Shown here piece after piece: positions 54,054 to 64,000 of a stretch of 64,000 bases of DNA. The position numbers were made by a program, and so were the translations under genes. A model generated the notes under the pieces. That model worked only from the letters and a program-made list of their open reading frames with translations. It was not told the origin of the DNA and did not search any database. The stretch is taken from assembly GCF_040546685.1 (NCBI RefSeq), contig NZ_JBEPOH010000001.1, forward strand, positions 372,001 to 436,000. The letters run 5' to 3'. The DNA comes from Variovorax sp. OAS795. Its GTDB lineage: Bacteria; Pseudomonadota; Gammaproteobacteria; Burkholderiales; Burkholderiaceae_C. Within the stretch, counting starts at the first letter, position 1, and each line of letters opens with the position of its first letter.

Positions 54054-57000
54054 ATGCAAATGAACAAACACCAAAAATCTCCTTTGCGCGCCTTTGCCTC
54101 GCAAGCTTCGCGCACATGGGAATTCGCGATTCATCCGCGCTTGTGGTCGTCCCGGCAGCGCTCCGCCTTGTGGTTCGCCCTGCCGCTCGCGGCTCTTGCG
54201 ATCTCTTTCGTGGTCAACAGCCAGACCTCGGCACCGGCCTTCAAGGCCATCAGCCTTTCGAGCGACCCGCTCTACGCCACGACATCCGGCGACAAGCCGA
54301 CGCTCGCACTTGCACTCTCCGTGGAGTTTCCGACTGTCGGTGCGCAGTACACCCCGGGCGGCGCCGACGACAACACCTACAGCAACACGAACGAGTACCT
54401 CGGTTACTACGACGCGGAGTCTTGCTACGCCTACAACAATGCGCCCACCGAAACGCCTGCAACAGGCTTCACTGCCGCCGACTACAAGCGCTTCGATCGT
54501 GTCGGGCGGGCCACCAGCCGCACCTGTGCCGACGCGTATCCCAACGCGTTCAGCGGCAACTTCCTGAACTGGGCCGGCAACTCCGCCATCGACATGCTTC
54601 GGCTGGCGCTCTCCGGTGGCGACCGCTACATCGACACGACCGATCTCACCATTCTTCAGCGCGCGGTGATCCCCAACGGCGACCCGGTCTGCATGTGGAA
54701 CAGCACCAACTTTCCGGCCAAGCGGCTCCTGCGCGCAGGCGGCGCGAGCGGCAAGGCATTCTGGGGCGCAGTGCCGGCAGCCATGATCGCGGCCGCGGGC
54801 AACAACGACATCTTCGTCGGCAACACGCTGAACCGCATGTACTTTGGAACGGCCCGAGGCGGTGGATGCGGCGATACAGGCAGCTACTCGCTGGGCAACC
54901 CTCCGCCGGCGGCCGCCATCGGCCCCATCGACGACAAGAAGAATCCGCCCAACGACCTGACCTTTTGTGCCAATGAAGGCCAGACCTGCAGCTTCACGGG
55001 CGTCAAGGAGGTCTGGTATGGCGCAGACAAGAAATGGAAAGTGGCTCCCGCCAACCTCAGCACGGCGTGCAGCAACGCTGTGTTCGGCGACCCCATCAAT
55101 GGCTCGGCCAAGGCGTGCTACACGCGCGCCTATTCCGGGTCATGGACGGCGCCAGCCGGTGGCGATGGATTCTTCTATGCCCGGGTGCAGGTTTGCCAGA
55201 AGGACAGCGCCGGCAATCTGCTCGACACCCGCGACTATCCGTTCTGCACCAAGTACCCGAGCGGCAATTTCAAGCCGGGCGGCGTGGTGCAGAAATACAG
55301 CGACCAGTTGCGGCTTGCGGCCTTCGGCTACCTGCTGGAGCAAACCGCCAGCTACGACGGTGGCCGCTACGGTGGCGTGTTGCGCGCACCCATGAAGTAC
55401 GTGGGCGCGAAGACCTTCGATATCTATGGCCAGGACAGCACACCTGCATCGGGCAACGCGAATGCGGAGTGGGATGCAACCACCGGGGTCTTCAAGGCCA
55501 ATCCGGACGCGCATGCCATGGGCATCAGCGGCGTCGTCAACTACCTCAACAAGTTCGGCCGCACCGGCACACCCGGCAAGTACAAGAAGTACGACCCGGT
55601 GAGCGAGCTCTACTACGAGACCTTGCGATACATGCAGGGTCTGGGGCCCAGCCCGGACGCCATCACCGGCATCACAGACACGCTGAGGGACGGCTTTCCG
55701 GTCTACACCGACTGGACCAACCTCGATCCATTCGGTGGCGGACGCACCAACACCGGCGCCTATGCCTGCCTGAAGAACAACATCGTGGTCATCGGGGACA
55801 TCAATACGCATGACGGAAGCCGCTTTCCGGCAGCCAATGCTGCGGGCAACATTCCCAATCTAGGCACATGGACCGGTGTCGTCCAGGACTTCGAGAAGGG
55901 CGTCGTTCGCAGCTATACCGACGGCGCAGGCACCACGCGGCAGACAAGCAACCCCAATGCGGTCAACACCAACCCGAAGGGAGACGCCATCATCGGCTAC
56001 TCCTACTGGGCCCACACGCACGACATTCGAGGCGCTGGCTGGACCGACGAGCCCGCCAAGCAACGGCCTGGCTTGCGGGTGAAGACCTTCATCTTCGACG
56101 TCAACGAGTACGGCGACCAGAACAACGCCAACACCCGGCGTACACGGAATCAGTTCTTCACGGCGTCCAAGTACGGCGGCTTCGAGTCCGACAGCAGCAA
56201 TCTGGGCAGCAAGCCATTCAATACCTACGGCAATCCGTTCCGCAAGGAAGATGGCACGGCCAACAATGACGTCTGGCAAGACCCGGACCATCCCGGCGAA
56301 GCAGGAACGTACTACCTGCAAAGCAGCGCACGCGGCGTGCTGAGCGCCTTCGACAGCATCTTCAGCCGGGCATCGACCACAGCGCGAAGCATCGCGGGCA
56401 CCGCCGTTGCATCGCAAAAGCTCACGGCGGACAACAAGATCTACCAGGGCTCCTTCGACACGTCGAACTGGTCCGGAGACTTGCAGGCGTTCGGCGTCAG
56501 CGCGGATACGAATGGCAATGTCTCCATCAGCTCGACCGCGACCTGGAGCGCCTCCGATCGCCTGGCAGCGCTCTCCGCGCCAGCGACCTCCCGCAACATC
56601 GTGATCGGCAATGCGGGTGCGACGGCCGCAACAACGGCAACGGCATTTACCTGGAGCGCGATCTCCACCGAGATGAAGGCCCACCTCAACAAGCCTTCAC
56701 CCGCCGCCGCAGCAGACACGCAAGGCGAAGCGCGGCTGAACTACCTGCGTGGAAGCTCGGCGAGCGAAGGCACCACGTTCCGCCGCCGCAACAACAAGCT
56801 GCTTGGCGACATCATCAATTCTGGCGTTGCGTATTCCGGAGCGCCGCCCTCAACCATCAGTTCCACCACCTACGCGGCCTTCCGGCAAGACAACCTGAGC
56901 CGGACAGCTGCCGTCTTCGTCGGCGCCAACGACGGCATGCTGCATGCCTTCAACGCGGGAACAGGCGACGAGCTTTTCGGGTACATCCCCAGCTGGCTCG

Positions 57001-58451
57001 GACCCAAGCTTTCGGCACTCGCGTCGCCCACCTACGTGTCCGACCACCAGAGCTACGTCGACGCATCGCCTGCGGTGGCCGAGGCGCAAGTCGGATCTGC
57101 CGGCACCAAGGCCGACTGGAAAACGGTGCTGGTTTCAGGCACCGGCGCCGGTGGCCGCGGCGTCTTTGCACTGGACGTGACCAACCCTGCAGCCTTCGAT
57201 GCAACGAAGGTGATGTGGGAGTTCACCAACGCGGACGATGCCGATCTGGGCTTTGTAGTCGGCAAGCCGCAGATACTGAAAATGCGCACCAGCGCAGCCG
57301 GCGCCGCAGCCACATACAAATGGTTTGCCCTGGTCGCCAGCGGCGTGAACAACTACGTGAGGGACAGTGCGGGCGTGTTCAGTTCGACGGGCCGCCCCGC
57401 CCTGTTCATTCTCGACCTTGCCAAGCCTGCCGCGACGGCCTGGACGCTCGGATCCAACTACTACAAGGTCTCCCTGCCTGTCGACACCACCTTGGCACAG
57501 ACTGTGGCGCCAGGCGTGATCAACTTCTCGGCCGTTCCTGGCGCGGAACGCGAAGTGACGCAGGTTTTTGCCGGCGACCTGCACGGCAAGGTGTGGAAGC
57601 TCGACTTCCGGCCCTTCGGAGTCAGCAACTGGAACATCGACAAGCTTTCCGCCTTCAACAAGGGCACGGATGCCAGTCCGGTGCCTTACCCGCTTTTCAT
57701 TGCCAAGGACAGCACCGGCAAGGTCCAGCCTATTTCGATGGCCCCGGCGCTGATTGCCGGCAAACGCGGCAACAGCACCTACGTTGCATTCGGAACCGGC
57801 AAATACCTGGAAGCCGACGATCGTTCATCGACGCCCCAGAACACTTTCTACGCAGTGCACGACAACGGGTCGACAACGCCTGACGCCAGCCCTGCCGGTG
57901 CCAGCGTGATCAGCGGCCGCGCCCGACTGCAGGCAGGCACGGTGGACACGACCGCACGGACTGTTGCCATCGCACCCTTCGTGTGGGGCCGGGCGACGTC
58001 CGATGCGGACGCCACCCAGCGGTCCGGCTGGTACTTCGACTACGCGACCAGCGGAGAGAAGCAGATCAGCAATGCCCTCCTGAACGGCCAGACGCTGATC
58101 TTCGGCAGCCTGATCCCAGGTTCGACCGGCGGCGCCAGTGCTTGCGGCGTGAGCGGCGGAAGCGGTAACGAGTACCGGTTGGATGTGGACACTGGTGACG
58201 GCGATTACCGGGTGTCGACCGTGGGCATCCTCGGCCAACCGCTGGTGATCGAGCTCGCCAGTTCGACCGAGACGGTCAGCAACAGCACCGGGCGCCGAAC
58301 CCGGACGATCACAAGCCAGGTGATCAAGCAAGGCTCCGGCGGCATCGATACCGCATCGGGTTCCGGCGACAAGACAACCAAGACGATCGTCGCCGGCCGC
58401 CTGAGCTGGCGCCAGATCAACAACTATCAAGACTTGAAGAACGCACCATGA
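54054..58451 (+). CDS. pilY1: Type IV pilus adhesin/assembly protein PilY1
   Basis: 1465 residues. An N-terminal hydrophobic stretch ([19 protein letters not shown]) acts as signal sequence. A long N-terminal half with paired cysteines precedes the PilY1 beta-propeller (Neisseria PilC type): [38 protein letters not shown] [46 protein letters not shown] and [11 protein letters not shown]. No von Willebrand A domain is evident. It acts at the pilus tip in adhesion and in pilus extension. Start ATG 54054 has GAGG 5 nt upstream; ATG 54060 is an alternative. It overlaps pilE by 4 nt (58448-58451). Confidence 0.92.
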   Translation: MQMNKHQKSPLRAFASQASRTWEFAIHPRLWSSRQRSALWFALPLAALAISFVVNSQTSAPAFKAISLSSDPLYATTSGDKPTLALALSVEFPTVGAQYTPGGADDNTYSNTNEYLGYYDAESCYAYNNAPTETPATGFTAADYKRFDRVGRATSRTCADAYPNAFSGNFLNWAGNSAIDMLRLALSGGDRYIDTTDLTILQRAVIPNGDPVCMWNSTNFPAKRLLRAGGASGKAFWGAVPAAMIAAAGNNDIFVGNTLNRMYFGTARGGGCGDTGSYSLGNPPPAAAIGPIDDKKNPPNDLTFCANEGQTCSFTGVKEVWYGADKKWKVAPANLSTACSNAVFGDPINGSAKACYTRAYSGSWTAPAGGDGFFYARVQVCQKDSAGNLLDTRDYPFCTKYPSGNFKPGGVVQKYSDQLRLAAFGYLLEQTASYDGGRYGGVLRAPMKYVGAKTFDIYGQDSTPASGNANAEWDATTGVFKANPDAHAMGISGVVNYLNKFGRTGTPGKYKKYDPVSELYYETLRYMQGLGPSPDAITGITDTLRDGFPVYTDWTNLDPFGGGRTNTGAYACLKNNIVVIGDINTHDGSRFPAANAAGNIPNLGTWTGVVQDFEKGVVRSYTDGAGTTRQTSNPNAVNTNPKGDAIIGYSYWAHTHDIRGAGWTDEPAKQRPGLRVKTFIFDVNEYGDQNNANTRRTRNQFFTASKYGGFESDSSNLGSKPFNTYGNPFRKEDGTANNDVWQDPDHPGEAGTYYLQSSARGVLSAFDSIFSRASTTARSIAGTAVASQKLTADNKIYQGSFDTSNWSGDLQAFGVSADTNGNVSISSTATWSASDRLAALSAPATSRNIVIGNAGATAATTATAFTWSAISTEMKAHLNKPSPAAAADTQGEARLNYLRGSSASEGTTFRRRNNKLLGDIINSGVAYSGAPPSTISSTTYAAFRQDNLSRTAAVFVGANDGMLHAFNAGTGDELFGYIPSWLGPKLSALASPTYVSDHQSYVDASPAVAEAQVGSAGTKADWKTVLVSGTGAGGRGVFALDVTNPAAFDATKVMWEFTNADDADLGFVVGKPQILKMRTSAAGAAATYKWFALVASGVNNYVRDSAGVFSSTGRPALFILDLAKPAATAWTLGSNYYKVSLPVDTTLAQTVAPGVINFSAVPGAEREVTQVFAGDLHGKVWKLDFRPFGVSNWNIDKLSAFNKGTDASPVPYPLFIAKDSTGKVQPISMAPALIAGKRGNSTYVAFGTGKYLEADDRSSTPQNTFYAVHDNGSTTPDASPAGASVISGRARLQAGTVDTTARTVAIAPFVWGRATSDADATQRSGWYFDYATSGEKQISNALLNGQTLIFGSLIPGSTGGASACGVSGGSGNEYRLDVDTGDGDYRVSTVGILGQPLVIELASSTETVSNSTGRRTRTITSQVIKQGSGGIDTASGSGDKTTKTIVAGRLSWRQINNYQDLKNAP

Positions 58452-58909
58452 AAAAGCCGCCCATCCAAAGAGGCTTCACGCTCATCGAGTTGATGATCGT
58501 CGTCGCGATCGTCGGCATCCTTGCTTCAATTGCCTATCCCGCCTACCAGGACTCGGTCATGAAGGGTCGCCGTGCAGAAGGCAGGACTGCGGTGCTGGAG
58601 TTGATGCAGCAGCAGGAGCGCTATATGACGCAGCGGGGTACATATCTAGGATTCAGCAACACGAACGGCGTGACTGATCCCGCGGGAGCCGCCACGACGT
58701 TCAAGACTTTCAGCGGTGACAACGCTTCCAATCCGTCTTATCGGCTATCGGCGAAGGAATGTTCTGCTGGCATGTCGTTGCGTGACTGCGTTCGCGTCGA
58801 AGCAAGTCCCGTCCGAACTGATTCGGTGGTCGGCGTGCTAAGCATGACCAGTACCGGCGTCAAAAGCTGCAGCGGCAATCCTCCCAACACCAAGCTTTGC
58901 TGGCCATGA
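58448..58909 (+). CDS. pilE: Type IV pilin PilE-like (minor pilin)
   Basis: 153 residues. Short leader KKPPIQRG then the canonical [20 protein letters not shown] with Glu5. The mid-region [20 protein letters not shown] matches PilE-type minor pilins that close the pilVWXY1E operon. A Cys pair near the end (SCSGNPP, LCWP) forms the usual C-terminal D-loop. ATG is in an ATGA overlap with pilY1. Confidence 0.93.
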   Translation: MKKPPIQRGFTLIELMIVVAIVGILASIAYPAYQDSVMKGRRAEGRTAVLELMQQQERYMTQRGTYLGFSNTNGVTDPAGAATTFKTFSGDNASNPSYRLSAKECSAGMSLRDCVRVEASPVRTDSVVGVLSMTSTGVKSCSGNPPNTKLCWP

Positions 58910-59481
58910 ACGCTCCCCCTTCACGCCGGCTTGCTGGCTTCACCCTGATCGAGTTGATGGTCACCGTCGCCATTGCGGCGGTACTGCTTGTCGTGGCCGC
59001 GCCGAGCTTCGTGAACTTCCAGAGAAACTCCGAGCTGACTTCCGCTACCAATTCATTCGTTGCAGCCGTCAATGCAGCGAGAGGCGAGGCGATGAAGCGC
59101 GGCATGAATGCCATGCTTGTGCCGGCAACCGGCGCCGACTGGAGCTCGGGCTGGACAGTCTTCGTAGACCAGGATCGGAGCGGCACACTGAATACGGGAG
59201 ACTTCACCGTGATCCAGCAACCGGCGCTGGCAAGCTACTTCAGCGCCACCGGACAGGGCACCGCGAGCGAAACACCGGCCTACATCATGTTCGATGCATC
59301 CGGGTATGCGAAAACGAAAACGGCCGGTTTCGGCGCCCTCACGATGACCATCGCCCGAAACGACTTGAGCGGTGCAGCGCTATCCGAGCAGACGCGCCGC
59401 ATTGTCATCGCCAAGTCTGGGCGTGCCCGGGCTTGCAAGCCTGCGACCGACACCACTTGCACAGCAAGCGCGGACGAGTAG
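58906..59481 (+). CDS. fimT: GspH/FimT family pseudopilin
   Basis: 191 residues with a prepilin leader ([20 protein letters not shown]) and the GspH body: [54 protein letters not shown]. It is a minor pilin of FimT type. It overlaps pilE (ATGA, 58906-58909) and ends the operon; it converges with the sugar transferase gene with 37 bp between. Confidence 0.92.
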   Translation: MNAPPSRRLAGFTLIELMVTVAIAAVLLVVAAPSFVNFQRNSELTSATNSFVAAVNAARGEAMKRGMNAMLVPATGADWSSGWTVFVDQDRSGTLNTGDFTVIQQPALASYFSATGQGTASETPAYIMFDASGYAKTKTAGFGALTMTIARNDLSGAALSEQTRRIVIAKSGRARACKPATDTTCTASADE

Positions 59482-59518
59482 TCCGGGCTCAAAGCAGCAT
59501 TGTCAGTGCGGCCCGGCA

Positions 59519-60115
59519 CTACCGTGCGGCGAGCATCGCGACGGTACGTAGCACTATTCGGATGTCGCCGCCAAGGCTGTGCGTCGCCACATACGCTTCC
59601 GCTTGCGCAAGCTTTGCCGGCAAAATCACCTGGGTATAAAAGCTTTCAGGATCGTCCGCCTTTGCCAACAGCTCCGACTCGTTCCTGAAGGCAAGAGACG
59701 CTGCATCGGTGATGCCCGGCCGCATGCTCAACACAGCCGCCTTTTGCCGTTCTGTATAGAGCGCAACGTAGCGGGGCACTTCGGGTCGGGGGCCCACGAC
59801 ACTCATCTCGCCGCGCAGGACATTGAAGAACTGCGGCAGCTCATCGAGCTTGTAGCGGCGCAGGATTGCGCCGGCGCGTGTGATGCGCGAATCGTTGCCC
59901 ACGGTGATTTGCGGGCCTTCCGCCGATGCATCCGCGCGCATGGTCCTGAACTTGAGGATCTCGAACGGGACGCCATGCCTTCCCACGCGCGTTTGGCGAA
60001 ACAACGCGGAGCCTTTCGAGTCGATCTTGACCCAAGCTGCGAGTGCAATCAGCAAAGGGGACAGCAACACGATCGCGCAGATCGAAACCAGCACATCGAA
60101 AGCCCGCTTGGCCAT
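59519..60115 (-). CDS. PglC-like bacterial sugar transferase (phosphoglycosyl transferase)
   Basis: 198 residues, a compact monotopic phosphoglycosyltransferase. One N-terminal membrane segment (FDVLVSICAIVLLSPLLIAL), then FRQTRVGRHGVPFEILKFRT with the catalytic acidic region after it, and the core DELPQFFNVLRGEMSVVGPR, PEVPRYVALY. It loads the first sugar phosphate onto undecaprenyl phosphate. ATG 60115 is chosen; a TTG at 60124 would overlap the preceding gene. It is the last gene of the glycan operon. Confidence 0.92.
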   Translation of the reverse strand: MAKRAFDVLVSICAIVLLSPLLIALAAWVKIDSKGSALFRQTRVGRHGVPFEILKFRTMRADASAEGPQITVGNDSRITRAGAILRRYKLDELPQFFNVLRGEMSVVGPRPEVPRYVALYTERQKAAVLSMRPGITDAASLAFRNESELLAKADDPESFYTQVILPAKLAQAEAYVATHSLGGDIRIVLRTVAMLAAR

Positions 60116-60120
60116 TGCTC

Positions 60121-61284
60121 TCAACCCAGTAGCTCGTGCAAGGCGGCAATGACCCGATCCTGATCGGCATCGGTCATTGCGGTGAAAAGAGGGATGCTGA
60201 GCATCCGCTGGTACGCGGCTTCTGAATGCGGAAACATCTCGGCGTTGAGGCTGTAGCGGTCACGCCAGTAGGGCTGCCGATGCAGAGGAATGTAGTGCAC
60301 GCTGGTGCCGATGCCGCGATCGGACAACGCCTGGATCAACGCGTCGCGGCCCAGCCGGGCGGTGGCATCGAGGCGAATCACATAGAGATGCCACGCATGT
60401 GTTTCGCCGGGCGGAGGCTCTGGTGCAAGGATCAGCGGCAGGCTCGACAACTGCTCGCGATAGCGGGCCGCCAGGTATTGGCGGCGCTCCAGAAAACGCG
60501 GCAACTTCGCCAATTGGGCGAGGCCCATGGCCGCAGCAATGTCGGTCAGGTTGTATTTGAAACCGGGAGCGACCACCTCGTAGTACCAGGCCGGCGTTGT
60601 CGAGCGAAAGCGATCGAATGCATCGCGATTGATGCCATGCAGACGCATGATCTTGACGCGCTCGGCAAGGGCCGCGTCGCGGGTCACGACCATGCCGCCC
60701 TCGCCCGTAGAGATTGTCTTGTTGGCGTAGAAACTGAACACCGTGAAGTCGGAATCGAGCGTTCCCACGAGCCGGCCCGCGGATGTCGTGGGCAATGCGT
60801 GTGCGGCGTCTTCCACCACCTTGAGGCCATGCTTGCGCGCGATTGCCATCAGCGCGGGCATGTCCGCGGCAAGGCCAGCGTAGTGAACGGGGATGACTGC
60901 CTTGGTGCGTGCGGTGATTGCAGCCTCGACCTGATTCACGTCGATGCAAAGCGTGCGAGGATCGATGTCGACCAGCACCACATCGGCACCGAGATAGCGC
61001 GCCACTTCGGCGGTAGCGGTGAAGGTGTGCGTCGTGGTGATGACCTCGTCACCTGGACCCACACCGAGTGCCTCCAAGGCAAGGTGAAGGCCAGCGGTTG
61101 CCGAATTGACGGCCATGCAGTGGAGCCGTTCATCGCCGAGGAATGCGGCGACTTCCTGTTCGAAGCGCTTGGCCTTGGGGCCGGTGGTCACCCATCCCGA
61201 ACGAATAGCCTCAGCAACCAGGGCAATCTCTTCTTCCCCGGTGTCCGGCAGCGCAAAAGGCAGAAACGGTGGCTGCGAGGTCAT
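60121..61284 (-). CDS. DegT/DnrJ/EryC1/StrS-family sugar aminotransferase
   Basis: 387 residues, a PLP enzyme that aminates a nucleotide-linked keto sugar (WecE/PglE-like). Cofactor Lys189 lies in [15 protein letters not shown]; the PLP phosphate region is in [11 protein letters not shown] and [15 protein letters not shown]. It is followed by the sugar transferase gene 5 nt away (stop 60121, ATG 60115) and preceded by the methyltransferase gene. Supports synthesis of an amino-sugar such as a 4-amino-4,6-dideoxyhexose (inference). Confidence 0.93.
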   Translation of the reverse strand: MTSQPPFLPFALPDTGEEEIALVAEAIRSGWVTTGPKAKRFEQEVAAFLGDERLHCMAVNSATAGLHLALEALGVGPGDEVITTTHTFTATAEVARYLGADVVLVDIDPRTLCIDVNQVEAAITARTKAVIPVHYAGLAADMPALMAIARKHGLKVVEDAAHALPTTSAGRLVGTLDSDFTVFSFYANKTISTGEGGMVVTRDAALAERVKIMRLHGINRDAFDRFRSTTPAWYYEVVAPGFKYNLTDIAAAMGLAQLAKLPRFLERRQYLAARYREQLSSLPLILAPEPPPGETHAWHLYVIRLDATARLGRDALIQALSDRGIGTSVHYIPLHRQPYWRDRYSLNAEMFPHSEAAYQRMLSIPLFTAMTDADQDRVIAALHELLG

Positions 61285-61291
61285 GGGGATG

Positions 61292-62020
61292 TCAGTTCGA
61301 TGGTTTGGCGATCCACGCCAGCACGTGCGTGCGGAGCAGCGGAACTAAGTTGAACAAGCTGTAGAGCGAGGGGTGTACCCGTGCAACGCGGCGTGCGATG
61401 GGCGGTGCAAGCGTCACACGTTGCGCGCTCACTTGTCCGTTTGGAAACAACTCGCGCACTCGGCGCAGGGAGACACCGCGCACATCGGTGTTGTTGGGAT
61501 TGTCGAACGTGAAGTCATACCAGAGCACCCCTCCGCCTGGCTTTACCCAGTTCCACATGGCACTGGCCAAGCGCTGTTGGAATGCGTCGTCGAGCAGCGA
61601 GGAAAAGACGGTCGATTGGAAAACGATGTCCTGGCTCCCGGGTGCGATGTTCCACTCGCAGGCATCGCCTTGGGCAAGCCTCAACTCCGCTGGCAGTATG
61701 CGGCGCGCTTCAGCGTAGCGCTCCTCGAGCAGTTCAATCCCTTGCAGGTGCGCCGCATCAAAGCCAAAGCGGAGCAGCTCCAGCAGATTACCGCCGCTTC
61801 CGCATCCCACCTCGACCAGGCTCTTTTCACTCAGATCGAGCCAACCCAAATGAGAGATCAGGCGGAGCAGCGCGCGCTGACGCTCGTGCACCGTTTGCCA
61901 AACTGCGGGATTCAGAAAGCTGTAGCGCCGGTCCGGTACCTCGGCGTTTCTTCGTTGGTAGCGTGCGCGCACGGCATCGAGCTCTTGCCCCGGCCCTGCG
62001 TTCGAGTCTCTGCTTTTCAA
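61292..62020 (-). CDS. Class I SAM-dependent methyltransferase
   Basis: 242 residues. SAM-binding motif [21 protein letters not shown], motif II-like [20 protein letters not shown] and post-motif [20 protein letters not shown] identify the fold. Substrate unknown, probably a sugar or lipid-linked glycan intermediate. I favour the TTG at 62020 as start: it forms a TTGA overlap with the upstream GT stop and has GAGG 8 nt before it; a GTG at 61972 is possible. Confidence 0.87.
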   Translation of the reverse strand: MKSRDSNAGPGQELDAVRARYQRRNAEVPDRRYSFLNPAVWQTVHERQRALLRLISHLGWLDLSEKSLVEVGCGSGGNLLELLRFGFDAAHLQGIELLEERYAEARRILPAELRLAQGDACEWNIAPGSQDIVFQSTVFSSLLDDAFQQRLASAMWNWVKPGGGVLWYDFTFDNPNNTDVRGVSLRRVRELFPNGQVSAQRVTLAPPIARRVARVHPSLYSLFNLVPLLRTHVLAWIAKPSN

Positions 62021-63243
62021 GACACGGCCTCGATGAAGCGCTTGGCCAGAACGGGCCAAGTGTGATGCTCCTGGACATAGGATCTTCCGCGCAAACCCAT
62101 CTGCCGCCGAACATCTGGATCGATTGACGCGATTATTCGAAGACCCTGCGCAATGTCTGGAGCAGATTCAGCCTGCACTGAAACGCCGCACCCTGCTTCT
62201 GCCACCGGATCGTTTCCAGCTTCGATCGCACTGAGTACCACGCAACCAGCCATCATGTAGTCCATCAACTTGTTTGGAGCGATGCCGAACCTGAACAGCG
62301 GCACGCTCTGCAAGCCGATGTACGCCACATCGACGGCGGCCAACATGGGCGAGATCTGACCCTTGGGGATGGGGCCAAACATGGCTACGTTGTGCAAGCC
62401 TTCTGAAGCAACCCGGCGTTTCAGCCGCTCCCGTTCAGGCCCGCCACCGATCAGAACGAAACTGAATGGCTCCGACAGCAGGATGGCCGCGGCATCGAGC
62501 AAGGAGTCCAGCGCATTGGCCAAACCATGCGCGCCCGCATAGGCCACCACGAGGCGGCCCTCACTCTGGGCCTTCTGGATGTGCTGCGCAATCTCCGGCG
62601 CAAAGGTCTCGTTGACGTTGTCCCACTCTTCGGTAGACACGCCGTTAGGCACGATATGCAGCTTGGACAGATCCAACCCGTGCGCAGCCATGTGGTCTTG
62701 AACCTTGGGCAGCATGGACACCACAGCATTCGAGCGCTTGCAGGCAAAGTCTTCTGCCATCTGGCATACGGCGATGAACGGATGACGCGCCGACATGCCA
62801 TTGAGCTCCATTGGCGAGAGAGGCCAGAGATCGTGAACCTCGTGCACCAGTTTGGCCGAACATAGTCGTGCAATGCGATGGGCGGGCCAGATGTCCATGG
62901 GATAGGTACTGGACGCCACCACGACATCGGGCTTGAATTCGCGTGCCAACCGCTTCGCGTCCCACATCAGCTGCGTGCAGAACGTGGCGATGTTCAATGC
63001 ACGTCCAACTCCGTTTCCTCTATAGGAAGGCGTGCGATACCAAAGGTAGTCGACGCCATCGACATTTTCCTGGTGCCGGCGACCGACGAACTCCGGCTGG
63101 ATGCTGCGTACGTGCGATTGGGATGCGGCCACGATGCGCACCGTGTGGCCGGAACGAACCCACTCGCGCGCCAGGTAGTGCGGCCGGTATTCCATGCCAT
63201 GCCGAAGGGAACCGGCATAGTGATTGATCAGCAGAATCTTCAC
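62017..63243 (-). CDS. Glycosyltransferase family 4
   Basis: 408 residues, GT-B fold (WbuB-like). Opens VKILLINHYAGSLRHGMEYR, has VVAYAGAHGLANALDSLLDA and the nucleotide-sugar-binding stretch PNKLMDYMMAGCVVLSAIEA (the E-x7-E-like region is altered: MAGCVVLSAIEAGNDPVAEA). It adds a sugar (often N-acetyl-aminosugar) to a lipid-linked acceptor. GTG at 63243 lies in a GTGA overlap with the wecB stop; the longer frame upstream is an other-frame reading of wecB. Confidence 0.9.
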   Translation of the reverse strand: MKILLINHYAGSLRHGMEYRPHYLAREWVRSGHTVRIVAASQSHVRSIQPEFVGRRHQENVDGVDYLWYRTPSYRGNGVGRALNIATFCTQLMWDAKRLAREFKPDVVVASSTYPMDIWPAHRIARLCSAKLVHEVHDLWPLSPMELNGMSARHPFIAVCQMAEDFACKRSNAVVSMLPKVQDHMAAHGLDLSKLHIVPNGVSTEEWDNVNETFAPEIAQHIQKAQSEGRLVVAYAGAHGLANALDSLLDAAAILLSEPFSFVLIGGGPERERLKRRVASEGLHNVAMFGPIPKGQISPMLAAVDVAYIGLQSVPLFRFGIAPNKLMDYMMAGCVVLSAIEAGNDPVAEAGCGVSVQAESAPDIAQGLRIIASIDPDVRRQMGLRGRSYVQEHHTWPVLAKRFIEAVS

Positions 63244-64000
63244 AGGGACGATGCTTGAAGGATGTCCGCGATGCGCCGCGCAGCATCGCCCCGACCGTAC
63301 GGCTCGATGGCCTTGCCCGTTGTACCCAGTGCCGCGCGGAACGCGGTCTGCAATGCTGCGGCAGAAGTGGGGGGCGCCAGGCGATTCCAGCCAGCCTCTA
63401 CCAATTCGATCCATTCGGTTTCGTCGCGCAGCGTGACGCACGGTTTGCCGAAGAAGAAGGCTTCCTTCTGGACGCCTCCCGAGTCGGTGACGATCATTTG
63501 AGCCGACTGCTCCATCTGGATCATGTCGAGATAGCCCAGGGGCTCGATGCAGTGCAGCCCCGCATTCGCATTCACATTCAGTCCCAGGTTTGCGAGTACG
63601 CCCCGAGTTCGAGGATGCAAAGGCCAGACCACATCGATGTCGCGCGCCAGTTCGAGCAGTGCTTGCACGATGGTTTGAAGGGCCTCGCTGTTGTCGGTGT
63701 TTTCGGCGCGATGAATGGTCGCGAGTACGAAAGGGCGGCCTGACAGGCCTTCGAGCACCTGCGGGCCTTGAGTCCGGGCGGCGGCGACAGCAACGAAATG
63801 CAGCGCGGCATCGCACATCACGTCACCTACCAGCTGAATTTTGGAACCGGTGATTCCCTCGCTATGTAGATTGAGAACTGCCGCTTCCGTTGGCGCGAAC
63901 AGCCAGTGCGCCACATGATCCGTCAAGACCCGGTTGACTTCCTCGGGCATTCGCCGGTTGAATGATCGAAGTCCTGCCTCGACGTGCGCGACAGGGATGT
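63240..64000 (-). CDS. wecB: UDP-N-acetylglucosamine 2-epimerase, 5' end outside the window
   Basis: The C-terminal ~253 residues are present; the gene runs off the window's right edge. IPVAHVEAGLRSFNRRMPEE marks the substrate-binding loop, followed by HWLFAPTEAA, LATIHRAENTDNSEALQTIV and VTDSGGVQKEAFFFGKPCVT, all WecB signatures. It converts UDP-GlcNAc to UDP-ManNAc for surface polysaccharide. It is the most upstream gene of the visible glycan operon and overlaps the GT4 gene by 4 nt. Confidence 0.95.
   Translation of the reverse strand, partial: IPVAHVEAGLRSFNRRMPEEVNRVLTDHVAHWLFAPTEAAVLNLHSEGITGSKIQLVGDVMCDAALHFVAVAAARTQGPQVLEGLSGRPFVLATIHRAENTDNSEALQTIVQALLELARDIDVVWPLHPRTRGVLANLGLNVNANAGLHCIEPLGYLDMIQMEQSAQMIVTDSGGVQKEAFFFGKPCVTLRDETEWIELVEAGWNRLAPPTSAAALQTAFRAALGTTGKAIEPYGRGDAARRIADILQASSL

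Overview
The window is chromosomal DNA of a GC-rich betaproteobacterium, most likely a Comamonadaceae member close to Variovorax. This rests on the very high GC content, tightly packed operons with 4-nt start/stop overlaps (ATGA, GTGA, TTGA), and Burkholderiales-style neighbourhoods: yhdP-nitrilase, divergent yhdP/glnE, a DUF3717-DUF1289 protein, and pilVWX-pilY1-pilE. The species assignment is inference; no rRNA or tRNA gene was recognised.

Layout. (1) 1-6843, plus strand: the end of a creatininase-family gene, an SsuBC/NMT1-type ABC importer, an FAD-linked oxidase, a flavodoxin-fold quinone reductase, a VanB-type reductase and a TetR regulator. (2) 6836-14798, minus strand: a tetronate catabolic operon (MFS transporter, LtnD-, DenD-, OtnK-, OtnC- and OtnI-like proteins). 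A cytosine-deaminase-like amidohydrolase and a RidA protein are added at its end, and a GntR/FCD regulator lies upstream at 14941-15717. (3) 15787-19025: a homodimeric 2-oxoacid dehydrogenase E1 gene, frameshifted, with a divergent Lrp/AsnC regulator. (4) 19070-23595: a PhoX phosphatase, MltA, a 54-residue membrane protein whose start codon overlaps that of mltA, and an OmpA-type lipoprotein (frameshifted). (5) 23610-31323, minus strand: yhdP (frameshifted by a 17-bp duplication), nitrilase, sensor kinase and response regulator, nearly all translationally coupled. glnE and rlpA diverge from this block. (6) 35192-39224: an ECF41-type sigma factor and its carboxymuconolactone decarboxylase-family partner, each behind a TGTCACA-N16-CGTC promoter, then a diiron ferritin-like protein, glutathione peroxidase and GST. 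(7) 39343-44804: purB (frameshifted), a PepSY membrane protein, a FecA-like TonB receptor and yaeQ. (8) 44808-49927: small conserved proteins, a yybP-ykoY (manganese) riboswitch in front of a TerC-family gene, a holin-like protein, a BepA-like M48 protease and moaC. (9) 49946-64000: a PglL-type O-oligosaccharyltransferase, the minor pilin operon pilV-pilW-pilX-pilY1-pilE-fimT, and a convergent surface-glycan operon (wecB, GT4, methyltransferase, DegT aminotransferase, PglC-like sugar transferase).

Four genes (aceE-like, ompA-like, yhdP, purB) are each broken by a small insertion: +2 in a CG run, +2 in a CG run, a +17 tandem duplication, and +1 in a G run. Removing the inserted bases restores a full-length frame in every case. 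Because purB is normally needed for purine synthesis, assembly or sequencing error must be excluded before calling these true pseudogenes.

The most interesting items are the self-contained ECF41 regulon with a possibly leaderless sigma mRNA, the Mn riboswitch with its promoter and a competing hairpin, the deaminase/RidA extension of the tetronate operon facing a creatininase/ABC operon, and the head-to-head shared start codons of mltA and a small membrane protein.
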